DNA of 64,000 nt from Manis javanica (Eukaryota > Chordata > Mammalia > Pholidota > Manidae), in NCBI RefSeq assembly GCF_040802235.1, contig NC_133161.1, positions 150,093,121 through 150,157,120 on the forward strand. The letters run 5' to 3'. Below, in pieces: positions 24,560 to 35,424 of this stretch. The position numbers were made by a program, and so were the translations under genes. Each line of letters starts with the position of its first letter. Position 1 is the first letter of the stretch. The notes beneath the pieces were generated by a model, which had not been told where the DNA came from, made no database searches, and saw nothing but the letters and a program-made list of their open reading frames with translations.

Positions 24560-25440
24560 TGTGCAACTCCATGTATAGATACAGAAAGACAAATATAAAT
24601 ATCTGTTTGTCTCTCTCCATATATCTGCCTACAATTTTTCTACTTGGATATCAGACATGCATTTCAAATTTAGCACACCTAAAACAGAATTCCATTTTCT
24701 CTCCCAAAAGCACCTCATTTAGTTGTCCCATCTTAGTGGCATCACCATCTACCTGGTTGTCAGTCAAAACTAGAAGGCGCCACTGAATCCTCTACCCCGC
24801 AGCTCGCAGTGACTGCAGGTTCTACTCCAGATGAGTCCACTGCCCTCCGTCCCTCCTGCTACCATCTCTCTGTGGTCTCTCCAGGCCCCATGCTCTTTCC
24901 TGTAGATGACTGCAGCAGCTTCCGGACTGGTCGCCTACCGCTCTGGCCCCCACCCCTCCCTGTAGTTCACTCTTCACCCGGCAGAGGGACGGATCATTTC
25001 CTGCCATGGCTTCTGGAAAAATGCAAAGTCCTGCCTCACCTTGTTTGTATCTAACAGAACCTGACCTGGGAGTTTCTTCCATGCCGTGTTCCCTCTTGAT
25101 GAACTCATTATGTTCACAGTGGTCTTTTTTTGTTTGAATAAACCAAATTTATTGCTGCTTTAAGACTGTTGCACTAGGTATTCCCGCTGATAAGATGTTC
25201 TTTCGAGCTGCCGGCGGCTGCCCCTAGGCTTTTGGATGCCAACTTCAGAGCAGCTCAGAAAGGTCTTCCCTGACCCCGGGACCTGGGATTCCTCCCGGTC
25301 ATTCCTTGCCCCGTCATCCTGTTCTGTATCTTTACAGAGTGTTCATCACCATCTACTTGTTTTCTTGATGAATTTTTGTCTTCCTCCATTAGACTATAAA
25401 CTCTGCCAGAGCAAGTAACCTGTTTGCCTTGTTTCTTCTC
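24560..25440 (+). mobile_element. L2 LINE, plus orientation
   Basis: Landmarks in L2 order: 'TACTTGGATATCAGACATGC', 'CCTAAAACAGAATTCCATTTT', a central 'GACTGCAGCAGCTTCCGGAC', 'CCCTCTTGATGAAC', then the 3' part with 'AGAAAGGTCTTCCCTGACCC' and 'TTAGACTATAAACTCTGCCAG'. Diverged and interrupted, as expected for this ancient CR1-clade LINE. Confidence 0.6.
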
Positions 25441-26172
25441 CCCCCTTGGTGCTAGAGTACAATGATAATCATAGAAACAATAAATTCCAGAGGCTTGGAA
25501 TCATGCAGCAGGTTGTGCTGGAGCATAGAGTATGGGCTGGAGTAGGCCAGAGAGGCGGGGGGCGCGGGGGGCGCATAGGAAAAGGGCGCGGAGAAGCAGG
25601 TGGAGTTCAAGTCTGGCGCATGTCTCCAGGGCTCGGCCTTACTCTGTAGCGGTGATAGCGATTATCCGAGATAGTGCCTGAGAAGCGGTCTGAGAGGCAG
25701 AGGCGGGCCACGGAAGGCCTGCCAGGGAGAGAGTTGGAGCTTTCAGAAGGGCTTCCGCAGTACCTCTTAGGACAGCTGAGTACTTCCCGCCTCTGTGTAG
25801 CAAACAGGTTTTGAAATATATTACTAGATAGACATACTTCTTTTCTTAGAGTCAATTCTGTTTACTCTCTTGGTCAGTTCTATGTGTGGGTTTTGTCCTT
25901 AACATTTGCAGGTCATGGTATCTGCTGAACCTAGCTGGATTAAATGCAGATCCGGAAAGGCTGAGGTTCAGAGAATCAGCCCTGTTTTACTTTTTTTTTG
26001 GGGGGTGTCATAATAACTTACTGAGCCTAGTTCTGGTCTGTTCTGTTTCTAAAGCTGCAAGCAAAGGTTCCTGACATCTTTGTACTCTTCACCCAGTTCC
26101 CTCTGAAACTCCTGCCTTGTGACTGGCTCATGAAAAGATTTTGGATGTATTCTAAAAAAGTGATTTTGTATC

Positions 26173-26455
26173 GCTGCATAGCTTTTACATCCAGTGATTC
26201 AGCTTACAATATTAACTCAGCCTTTCATAGGTTGGATAAATTGCAGGTCCACACAAGGGTAGATAATGGTTGCTTACACCTCCACAAATGGTAGAATAAT
26301 ACTCCAAAGGCTGTGGACTCAGCGGCCTGATGAGATGTCATTCTGTAATTACGGTGTCCAAGGTTGCTCATGTTTTTGCACTTACTGTTGAGCAATGATC
26401 CTGTCTGAATTTGGCTGCATAGCTTTTACATCCAGTGATCAGCTCACAATATTAA
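26173..26455. repeat. Local direct repeat, arms 26173-26215 and 26414-26455
   Basis: Two copies of a 42-43 bp segment (starting GCTGCATAGCTTTTACATCC) differ by one base and one indel and are 198 bp apart, a little upstream of PPP2R1B exon 3. The interval is not duplicated. The high identity points to a fairly recent local event. Confidence 0.75.
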
Positions 26456-26704
26456 TACTGTGTCAGGTGTCTTTGTAGGTGCCCTGTGGGCACTGCTACC
26501 TGGGCCGTGAGATCTTGGGCACTGCAGGTCTGCCTTCAGGTTGAACACACCTAAAGTCACCACCGTGTGAGCTGAAAGTAACCGTTTGGTGCGATGTTGC
26601 CGACATTCTGCTTCCATGCAGCACCTCCCTTCAGTCACTTTAAAAGGTGATAGTCAGTATCTAACCTGATTCACTTAAGTTTTCTTTTTTTTTGGTGTAC
26701 TCAG

Positions 26705-26937
26705 CCTCCTTTGGAAAGTTTGGCGATGGTAGAAGAGACTGTGGTTCGCAAGAAGGCTGTGGCGTCCCTGAGGCGGGTCTCCCAGGAACACACTCCTGGT
26801 GCTCTGGGGGCTCATTTTGTGCCTCTGGTGAAGCACCTCGCAAGTGGGGATTGGTTTACTTCTCGCACTTCTGCATGTGGTTTGTTCAGCGTTTGCTATC
26901 CCAGGGCTTCACGTGCTGTCAAAGCCGAGATTCGACA
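26705..26937 (+). pseudogene. PPP2R1B: PPP2R1B exon 3 (open)
   Basis: Begins [20 protein letters not shown] and continues through [36 protein letters not shown] and [14 protein letters not shown] without a lesion, covering HEAT repeats 2-4 of the scaffold. It ends CGACA before the donor GTAAGA; exon 4 supplies the G of the split Gln codon. Splice sites look functional. Substitutions such as D-to-K at VVRDK and A-to-G at VALEA suggest loosened constraint. Confidence 0.85.
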
Positions 26938-27196
26938 GTAAGATATGGTGGTTTTTTTTGGTTATTCGGGGTTACTGGGAAGTCATAGCTGACCGTTGAC
27001 GCAGCACCCTGTCACCAGTGAGTGGCTGATGCTGTGGTGGGTCGGTGATGTCACAGTCTGGCTGGCTGTGCTCGTGGTTTTCTCCGTCACGTCTGTGAGT
27101 AGACGCCTGATCACTGAGGTTCATGAGGGAGAATCTGTATGTGTGTGCTTGGGCGCAAGTGTGTGTTGGGAGTGTTTAACCATTGTTTTTCGACAG

Positions 27197-27226
27197 GAAA
27201 TAGTTCCATTGTTTCATTTGCTCCAG
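27197..27226 (+). repeat. Degraded partial copy of PPP2R1B exon 4, just upstream of exon 4
   Basis: GAAATAGTTCCATTGTT (27197-27213) matches the exon 4 sequence GAAATTGTTCCACTGTT (27329-27345) at all but two of 17 positions. In frame it reads EIVPLFH, against EIVPLFT in the exon. It abuts the exon 4 acceptor. The shortness of the match limits certainty. Confidence 0.45.
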
Positions 27227-27370
27227 GTACTTCCATTCCTTGTGCTCAGATGACACACTAGTGGTGTGATGTGCTGCTGCTTCCAAATTGGGCGAATTCG
27301 CAAAAGTTTTAGAAATAGTGTGAAAAGTGAAATTGTTCCACTGTTCACTAATCTAGCTTCAGATGAACAG
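27227..27370 (+). pseudogene. PPP2R1B: PPP2R1B exon 4 (stop codon and 4-nt deletion)
   Basis: After CTCCAG the exon reads QYFHSLCSDDTLVV, then TGA at 27267-27269, then [15 protein letters not shown]. The family has [20 protein letters not shown]: Pro became Leu, the first Arg became a stop and the second Arg became Cys, the last two by CpG transitions. Four bases are missing at about 27315 where the family has Leu-Asp, shifting the frame before SEIVPLFTNLASDEQ. The donor GTAAGG is intact. Confidence 0.88.
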
Positions 27371-27802
27371 GTAAGGTAACTCCAAGTATTTAAGGAGCAT
27401 AGATGTGCTCTTGTTCTCCCAACATTATAAGAATTTGTTGAGGGTGGTTCGGTTCTATTGTTAGGATCCTTTTTGCAAAATTAATACTTAATTCTGGCCT
27501 GGATAAAGTTTAGTCTGACCCCTCTTGGTGTCCGTTAATTTTTTTCTTAACCAGACCATGATTTTTCTCTTACATTAGTAGCTGTTACAGGAGTGGGGAG
27601 TCAAAGGAAGTGGGAGCTGTGATCAGAAAGGGGCACCGAGGCTGCGTCTAGGGGTGCATGGCTTTGGGGACTGTGGGCTGGACTGTCATATGGCAGAGTA
27701 ATGTTTCCTGGAATTTTTGACTTCTCAGAAGAACAAGCATAGCTGTGTTAGGAATGCTCTTTGACCCTCTGCATCCTTTATGTGAGTGTATAGGATGACT
27801 TC

Positions 27803-28079
27803 ACATAATAGCAATTTTTTTTTTTTGAGAGGGCATCTCTCATATTTATTGATCAAATGGTTGTTGACAACAATAAAATTCTGTATAGGGGGGTCAATGC
27901 TCAATGTACAATCATTAATCCATCTCAAGTCTAATTCTCGTCAGTCTCCAATCTTCTGAAGCATAACGAACAAGTTCTTACATGGTGAACGAATTCTTAC
28001 ATAGTGAATAAATTCTTACATGGTGAACAGTACAAGGGCAGTCATCACAGAAACTTTCGGTTTACATAATAGCAATTTT
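27803..28079 (-). mobile_element. Repeat X retroposon, copy B, minus orientation, with target-site duplication
   Basis: A 16-bp duplication ACATAATAGCAATTTT occurs at 27803-27818 and 28064-28079. The 245-bp insert between, read on the minus strand, starts AAACCGAAAGTTTCTG, carries about three tandem units of 'ACCATGTAAGAA(C/T)TTGTTC', and ends AATAAATATGAGAGATGCCC plus poly(A). It is 5' truncated relative to the copy at 23561. The flanking duplication, A-tail and poly(A) signal show L1-mediated retroposition. Confidence 0.85.
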
Positions 28080-28109
28080 AAGTCCAAGGATCTAGGTCAT
28101 CATGTTATA

Positions 28110-28340
28110 GAAATAACAATAACCATAGCCAGCTAAAGAAAGCACTTAACTGTTCTCAGCCTATTCTAAGTGGTTTTATGTATATGAAGTAATTTGGTTC
28201 TCACAACAACCCCATGGGCTAGATACCCCATTTGGCATGGCAGGAAACACAGAAAATTGGAGTAACTTGCTCCAGGTTGCATAGTTAGTGTGGCAGAGTT
28301 GGGACTCAGATGCAGGCAGTGTGGCTCCAGAGTTCACAGC
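28110..28340 (-). mobile_element. MIR SINE, minus orientation
   Basis: 'AGCACTTAACTGTTCTCAGC', 'GTTCTCACAACAACCCCATG', 'CTCCAGGTTGCATAGTTAG' and 'GGGACTCAGATGCAGGCAG' follow the reverse MIR order. Confidence 0.75.
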
Positions 28341-28814
28341 ATCCACTGCTGGGCCCTGCTGCCTCTCTGGGTGGTGCTTCTGGGGGAGCAGCCCCCAGAG
28401 TCTGGACTCCAGAAGAAGAGACCTTTGGGTTTTTAAGTTGCCTAGTGTCCGCCCTGGAATCACTTCACGTGTATAGGGACCAAGAGCACCAGATAAATAC
28501 TGACGAGTCTCATGTTCACGTTCTCAATCTAAAGATGGTAAATTCTATTTTCAAAATAGTTTTTACAATTTATCAGAATAGCAGACAGAAAACAGCACAA
28601 AACATACAACTTCATGAAGTCTTATAAGGTAATGACATCTTGTAACCATTATCTCTGAAAGGAGACAGCTGTGAAGGCCATGGCCTCAGAGGCCCACCGT
28701 GGCCCCCTCCCAGACACCCCGACCCATTTCCCCTTGCTCTGCGCCTCCTCAAGGCTGACACTGTGTCTTGATTCCTTGACGGCCACCTTCTTACTTAGTT
28801 TGCATTATGGTCAC

Positions 28815-29045
28815 TCAGACATAGTTTAAAACGGTGCTATTCAACAAAAAGGGTTAGCTACCTGTTTTAAGTTTTCTAGTAAACACATTTTAAAAAGTTT
28901 AAGACAGGTGAAATTAATTTTAATAATATATCTTATTTAATCCATTATATCCAAGATGATCATCACCTGAATATGTGACACTCGTTCACATTTCAAGTAC
29001 TCAGAAGCCACATGGGGATAGCGGTCACCACACTGGACAGTACAG
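28815..29045. mobile_element. hAT-Charlie-type non-autonomous DNA transposon
   Basis: 'GGTGCTATTCAACAAAAAGG' at the left and 'CACACTGGACAGTACAG' at the right are the decayed terminal inverted repeats. The interior has 'TTTTCTAGTAAACACATTTT', 'CAGGTGAAATTAATTTTAAT' and 'TTTCAAGTACTCAGAAGCCA'. The pattern matches a widespread mammalian hAT family with 'GTCCAATAGAAATATAATG' ends; I am not sure of its name. Confidence 0.55.
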
Positions 29046-29499
29046 ATTTAGAATCTTCATTTGGAGTTTTGTTGATTATGTTCCCGATGGTATAACTTAC
29101 CTTTTCTTTTGTCCCCAGTATTTCCTGAAAATCGGTAGTTGAATCTAGAGTGTGCGGTTTGCACACTTTCTGTGGAGGGCCCATATTTTGAGCTTGGTGG
29201 GCCAGATGGTTTGTTTTGTAGCTCGTCACCTTTGCTGTGGCAGCACAGAGGCTCTGTAACCCATGACCGAGGGTGTGGTGGTCCGGGGAGGCTGTGCTCA
29301 TTTGGGTTTGGCCAATCTAGAGGCCCAGTGAGATTTGGGTTTGATGTGTTTGGGGTGTTAAGACAGACCACTTGACAGGTGGGGTTGCACTTTTTAATAA
29401 GAGGCATGAGATGTCTAGTTGTGACATATTAGAAAAAATACTAAGTGCTTAGTTGTAAAATCTGTTTATGTACATTGCCTCCGACCACTAGATAGAATT

Positions 29500-30260
29500 G
29501 CTTCTCCTGGCTTCTTCATTCATTGAAAAAACACTTACCAGGCACCTACTGCATGTCAGGGACTGTTCTAGTGCTGACATGTTAAAAAAGGCATACAAGG
29601 GCCATGGTCATGGGGTTTACATTTTAACGAAGGAACACATACTAAACAGATGAAGAAGCAAAATAGAATAAATGCTACGAAGAAATGAAGTGTGGTGACA
29701 TACAAGGGAGTGATTTACCAGGCATTCCTCTAGACAAGGACTCTAAGGAGGTGATGCAAACTGAGATGTGAAGGGGAAATTGCCACATGGTTTCTTGGAG
29801 TGTCAGAGCTCCAAGAAAAGAGAACTCCAGGAAGAGACGACACCGAGGTTGGAGCACAGTTGATTGTGTGGCACCGTGGTAGGAGGTGAGGCTGGGGAAG
29901 ATAGACAGGAACCAGATCACAGGGGCCTTTAAGCTAAAGTTAAGACTTCGGATTTTCTTTCCTAGGTGCAGTGAAAATATGCTGAGGCTTTAAGCAGAGG
30001 CATGACTTGATGTAATTTACATCTTAAAAAGAGCATTATGGTTCTTGGTGGAAACTGAATTGTAAGGGGTGAGGGTGAGAGTAGAAACAGGAAGACCAGT
30101 TAGGAGATCTTTGTTTTTCTAGGCAAGATACAGTGACGATCTAGGGTGGCATAGGGAAGATGGCAAGATTCCGTGGAGCTAGGTTTGGATGTAGTCAGGA
30201 GAACCATGATTGGACTGGGTGAGGGGAAGAGAAATCAGTCAGATCTTGATTTTTAGTGTG
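29500..30260 (-). mobile_element. Ancient LINE-like repeat, minus orientation (tentative)
   Basis: Begins 'TTCATTCATTGAAAAAACAC' and 'CAGGCACCTACTGCATGTCA', the reverse of an L2-type 3' end. It continues through 'GAGGTGATGCAAACTGAGATG' and 'GAGCATTATGGTTCTTGGTG', phrases I associate with one old interspersed repeat. Too diverged to assign by eye. Confidence 0.35.
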
Positions 30261-31185
30261 AGCCACAACTGGTGGGTGGTAGCGGCATTGCTGAGATGGA
30301 AGAGATTCTGGGAGGAGGAGCAGTTACAGGGAAGAAGATGAGTTGGGAAAAGAAGTCATTGATTAATTCAACAAATATTTATTGGCACATATACCCATAG
30401 ATGATAGCAGTACCTTGATTTAGTAATGTTTTTGGAATCCAGAGATGTCCGTATCGCCACTACCAGGAGCCTAGTTTGGCCTTTTTTAGCCTGTTCACTT
30501 GGAGGATAGGGGAGTGAGTGTCTTGGGACGTGGAGTAAGTTTCTGTTCATCTACAGTTTTTCAAATTTGTAATATTTTGGAAAGTTGGAGTTACTGTTAA
30601 CATACACATAATGTAAATACATATGTAATACACATTTAAAATGTAGTAGTATACAAACACTTGCACTGTTAAAATTTTTCCTAGGTGCTCATATATTTAT
30701 GAATTTTTAGTTTCTACTTAAAATTCCCAGATCTATAATCTCAATTCCAGTTTCTCATTAATTTGTCTATTTGTATATTTCTACTTGCTCCGAGGATTTA
30801 ACAGTATTATACTGACACCTGTCAGTGTACCTTTGGAAAGCTGAGGTCATTAATCCCTTACTTTTCTAATTGTTTCTGCTGCATTTTTCTTGCTTTGGCT
30901 GTCTCAAGTTATTCTGTCCTTGACCCTCAGTGTTCAAATTCAACAGGCTTTATAATTATTATCATTATTATTATTGTTTGGTTTTTCTGTGTATTTCTTT
31001 CCAAGTCATCATCTCATGCCTAAGCCCCTACTGTTGCTGCCCCAAATGGAATGTTTTGATTCCCTTAACTTAATCTCTTTCTGTGTTCTTATCTTTTATA
31101 TACAACTTGTATAACTGCATTTTTCATTTTTCTCTATCAACAATTTATGTGAACACTTTGAACACATCATTAAAACGTTCTCCTT

Positions 31186-31396
31186 TTTTCACTTAATCTT
31201 TTTTTTTTTTGAGAGGGCATCTCTCATATTTATTGATCAAATGGTTGTTAACAACAATAAAATTCTGTATAAGGGACTCAAGGCACAATCATTAATCAAC
31301 CCCAAGCCTAATTCTCAACAGTCTCCAATCTTCTGAAGCATAACGAACAAGTTCTTACATGGTGAACAAATTCTTACATAGTTTTCACTTAATCTT
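31186..31396 (-). mobile_element. Repeat X retroposon, copy C, minus orientation, with target-site duplication
   Basis: TTTTCACTTAATCTT occurs at 31186-31200 and 31382-31396. The 181-bp insert on the minus strand is the 3' portion of repeat X, ending with the same AATAAATATGAGAGATGCCC and poly(A), and is more 5'-truncated than the other copies. It lies 241 bp upstream of PPP2R1B exon 5. The perfect duplication indicates a young insertion. Confidence 0.85.
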
Positions 31397-31636
31397 TACC
31401 ATTTGCCATTTTATTTTCTGTAATAAAAACTGTGTGTGCCAGCCAAGGTAATTCACTTAGAACTGTCGTTTTTACCGTTATGGCTCTGATATACCATTCA
31501 GCTATTTCGAAGCATAAGACGTGAAGTGACGGAAGCGTGGTTTTGTGTTTTCCTCGTTGTAATGAAACCCATGGCTCCACCCAGTGCCACACACAGTACC
31601 TGGTGGCTGGTGCTGACAGCAGGTTTGCGCCCTCAG

Positions 31637-31792
31637 GACTCAGTGCGCCTCCTGGCCGTGGAAGCGTGGGTCAGCATCGCCCTGTTGCTGTCTCAGAGGG
31701 ACCTTGTGGCATTGGCGATGCCTGCTCTTCGACAGGCCGCAGAAGATAAATCTTGGCGAGTTTGCTATATGGAAGCTGACAAATTTTCAGAT
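31637..31792 (+). pseudogene. PPP2R1B: PPP2R1B exon 5 (open)
   Basis: Fifty-two codons, the same number as in human, running from [20 protein letters not shown] through the [20 protein letters not shown] segment to SD, with acceptor CCTCAG and donor GTAAAA. The SWR tripeptide, important for B-subunit contact in the paralogue PPP2R1A, is kept. R-to-C and V-to-E changes just after it fall in a normally invariant segment. Confidence 0.85.
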
Positions 31793-31999
31793 GTAAAATT
31801 ATTGTACTGATGTTTTTTAAGTACTCGATTAAAAAAAAAAACAAGAAAAACCCCATAGATTTGCTGTTGTACCAAAAGTTTCCGAATTAATTCTCAATTG
31901 GAAGTGCTTGTAGCAAAAATACATACTTGAAGATTACACTAATTCGTGTTAATTACCTTGTTAATTAACCTGTTAAAACTTGTACACGTTCTTTTACAG

Positions 32000-32097
32000 C
32001 TCCAGAAAGCTGTAGGTCCTAAAATCACCCTAAGTGACCTCATCCCTTAAAGACTGTGAAGCTGAAGTCCGAGCAGCTGCCACCCACAAAATGAAAG
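32000..32097 (+). pseudogene. PPP2R1B: PPP2R1B exon 6 (17-nt deletion)
   Basis: Reads LQKAVGPKITLSDLIP and then TAA at 32048-32050. The family continues AFQNLLKDCEAEV; the sequence coding AFQNLL is missing except for one base (17 nt lost). After the deletion KDCEAEVRAAATHKMK resumes in another frame. Acceptor TTACAG is good; the donor GTTAAG is weaker than usual. Confidence 0.88.
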
Positions 32098-32479
32098 GTT
32101 AAGGATGTATTGCTCATTTTGGTGAAATTTTTTTTGCTGTTGAATTTTAGGTTTTCTGGAATATCTTTTCAAACAAATAGAGATGATTGCAATGTGTAGA
32201 GATGTCACAACATACAAAGCTACTCCCTTTCTAATTAAAACAAAATAGCCATTTAATCTTGTTTCTGTAAAGAAAAAGAAAAAGCCTTTTCAGTTTGTAT
32301 TGGTGTGGTGCGCACGGCATGTGGGTTGATAGAAGGTGTGTTTAGAATAGGAGCTCTTTTTCCCCTGGAAGCTTCCTTGTGTAAACATATGACTTGACTT
32401 AACTTGGAACTGTTGCTAAACCCTGCTCCTTGTAAATGGTTCTATGTAAGCATTTTTTTTTCCTATTTGTGCTTTTTAG

Positions 32480-32550
32480 AACTTTGCGCGAACTTGCCCA
32501 CTGATGGTAGAGAGACCATAATTTTGATTCAGATTCTCCCCTACATTAAG
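32480..32550 (+). pseudogene. PPP2R1B: PPP2R1B exon 7 (open)
   Basis: Reads ELCANLPTDGRETIILIQIL then PYIK, against ELGENLPIEDRETIIMNQIL in the family; same length, TTTTTAG acceptor and GTGAAC donor. No lesion, but there are several unusual replacements in HEAT-repeat loops. Confidence 0.83.
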
Positions 32551-32877
32551 GTGAACCTAACTTTACTTTTTGTTTTACTCTGCCCTACCTGAAATTTTTT
32601 TGTTTTACCTTAATGCTCTTTGAGTTTAAGGTGGACAAGGTATGAATAGGACAGCTATGTTAATGTGGGACATTCTTATTTACCACTTATTAGTGCTTTG
32701 TGATTGTGAAATGCTTTTTGCCACATAGGTTTACATTATTTAATAGATGGTCTGAGGAAATGTGATCAGCTAATCAACACTGAAACAATGCTGTCTTTTT
32801 AAATTCCTTGGGAGCTGGGATGGAGATTTCTGTGGTCTTACAAAAATGAAAAGCTTTTCATTTTTATTTTACTTTAG

Positions 32878-33012
32878 GAATTAGTATCTGATACAAATGA
32901 ACATGTAAAATCAGCTCTAGCTTCTGTAAGTATGGGGTTGTCTACCGTCTTGGGCAGAGAGAATACCACTGAACATCTTCTACCTCTTATTTTAGCTCAG
33001 TTAAAGGATGAG
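32878..33012 (+). pseudogene. PPP2R1B: PPP2R1B exon 8 (open)
   Basis: Forty-five codons as in human, [20 protein letters not shown] followed by [20 protein letters not shown] and QLKDE. Both splice sites are intact (TTTAG, GTGAGT). One of the best conserved exons. Confidence 0.87.
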
Positions 33013-33339
33013 GTGAGTTTGGCTATAAATTCTATTGCCTTTGATAGTTGGTACCTTGGTTTAGTTTGGATTTGGGGTTTCACTAGAACAGAACCCAAAA
33101 GTAGGATAAAGGGATTAAAAAAAAGTAACTTATTTTGAACTACAGACAATCCCTGTGTTTGGATGTGGGGTTACAAGTTCCTCAGAAAATGGGCACAAGT
33201 TGCCACTGGTGCAGACCTAAAAATGTCTGTCCAACCTCTGCCTGATCCTGCTGATACACAGTAGTTTGTTCTCTTTAAAGCAAGTGTATCTTTGTTTTAT
33301 AAGTTTCTTTCATTTAAATTTAAATTATAATGGTATCAA

Positions 33340-33590
33340 AATGATAATGCTGGTTAGCATTTATTGAGTAGTACTATGTGCCAGACATGATCATAAATGC
33401 TTTGCATGTACTATTACATATAACCGTCACAACAGTCTGGTGAGGTAGGGCTTCTTATCCTCATTTTACAGGTGGGGAAGCTGAGGCACGGAGGGGTAAA
33501 ATACGTCACCCAAAGTCTCAGCAATGGCAGATTTGAGATTTGAATGCGTGTGATTTGATTCCAGAGCCTATGCTCTTTGCCATCCTATAG
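33340..33590 (-). mobile_element. MIR SINE, minus orientation, near full length
   Basis: 'TTAGCATTTATTGAGTAGTA', 'TATGTGCCAGACATGATCAT', 'CTCATTTTACAGGTGGGGAA' and 'GAGATTTGAATGCGTGTGAT' show the complete reverse MIR order. Confidence 0.85.
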
Positions 33591-33820
33591 ACTTTTCATT
33601 GAGAGTTCTGGTAAAGATGAGTTTGATTTGTATGCTTTGAGTTGTTTGTGTCCTCAGTGTGAAGTATTTATTTCAAGGCTATACTTTCTTTCACCCGAGT
33701 CAATACTTACTTCTCAATTTAAAAATTTTTCAGGTGTTTTTACCTGATCATGACAGTAGGAGAACATGGGCAGATGACTTGAATTTCATGTGTGTTCTTT
33801 TGGAACTTGTGTGCTTGCAG

Positions 33821-33994
33821 TGTCCTGAAGTCCGCTTGAATATCATCTCCAATCTGGAGTATGTAAACGAAGTGACTGGAATTCGTCAGCTCTCTCAATC
33901 TCTCCTTCCTGCCATCGTGGAGCTGGCTGAAGACGCCAAGTGGAAGGTCCGGCTGGCCACCATTGAGTGTATGCCGCTGCTGGCGGGTCAGCTG
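33821..33994 (+). pseudogene. PPP2R1B: PPP2R1B exon 9 (open)
   Basis: Fifty-eight codons as in human: [58 protein letters not shown]. Acceptor GCTTGCAG and donor GTGGGT. No disabling change; this covers central HEAT repeats near the B- and C-subunit transition of the scaffold. Confidence 0.88.
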
Positions 33995-35424
33995 GTGGGT
34001 GCAGGACCTGCGAAGGAAGGGGTAGCTTCAGGTAGCACAGCAGCCTCGCCGTGTCCGGGGGGAGGCCCGGAGTGTGTGGATGTGTATGTTCAGACGCATG
34101 AAAGTGATCTCTCTGAGCTGCCTGTAGAGTAGCTTTTACTTGTATTAGTGCATTAACTTCTAAGAAAAAGATATTATGGGAACACATGTCACCTCATTGC
34201 CACCTAAAAGCAAGGCCAGGTAAGGATATTATGTTTCCTGGTATATGTGACATAGTTTGTGATATTTAACGGCTTTGTAGCTTAAGGAATATTTAATCGA
34301 GAAGAAAAGGGAGTATGGTTTTGAGATAAGTCAGCTTTAATTTTTGCTCAGGGCAGCTTCCCTTTCTTGCCTGTATTCTAGGTAAAAATGTCCCTGGTTT
34401 CCAGTTTTCCTTTGTTCTGCCTAAAGACGTCGAGGAATCACTATGCAGAAAAGGAGTATTGAGGTTTTGAATGCTAGTTTTTTGGCCGAAGTCCGCATTA
34501 TCATATTATCTGTTACTGTTTAAGTATCATGATTAGTTGTGCTCTTAACTGAAAACTATGTAAATGAAAATTTCAGTGCTGGGTTTTACAGCCACATAAG
34601 TGCCCTGGACAGGCCCAAGTCTGACAGACCCTAACCCTGTCGGTGCGACCTGTGGCGGTGTGTTGCCCCTCTGTCAGCATCTGGTTGGGGACGTGGACAT
34701 GTGATCTCTTTAAGCACAGGGAATGTGCTCAGCATTTTATTTCCATTGCCAACCCTAATAGGCCTAAATTAGTGAGGCCCTTAACATTTTTTGAGCATCG
34801 AGTAAATGAATACCTTGGTATTGCTGAGAGAACTCATGCCAGTCAGCTCCCAGCCAACATCCTGCGGTTTACGTACCCTCTCCCAGCCCCACTTCTGTCC
34901 TTCCAGAGCACAGCATACAGGTTTTTTTCTTGGCCCACTGAATTTGTAATGCTAAATTTGGAATATTTTGTTAATGAAATCCATCTTACACATACCTGTT
35001 TTATAAAATTTGAAGTGTCCTACTCAAGACAGATGCGAAAGAGATCAGGAAAGGCTTAGGCAGAGTCACCTTGTCACCCTTTTTTCCCTCTGTCACTGCT
35101 GAGGGTTATTTCCTGTTCTTTGCTGGTGACTGTCATGGGTCACCTCTGCAGAGTGGAAAGCTGTGTTCAAGATGGAAGTAACTGTCTAAAAGGGAGGGTG
35201 AGTCTCAGGATCTTGTCCTCTTAGACCTGGGAAGTTGGTGAAAGTCGGTGGCTCTGCCGAGCAGCGTGGAGGCAAGGCGGGTGGGGGCTGTGACCGATTC
35301 GCACCTGTGTGGCAGGGGTGACACGCATCAGTCACAAACATTTTGTTAACACAACTTCAATGTCTTGTTAGTATCGTGTATTTTATCCTTTCTTTAATCT
35401 GTAAAGATTTTTATAACAGGTATT

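Noticed and set aside
26934..26943. Loss of the exon 3 donor (CAG followed by TAAG)
   Set aside because: Splitting the Gln codon as CA plus G from exon 4 gives a normal GTAAGA donor and the right phase.
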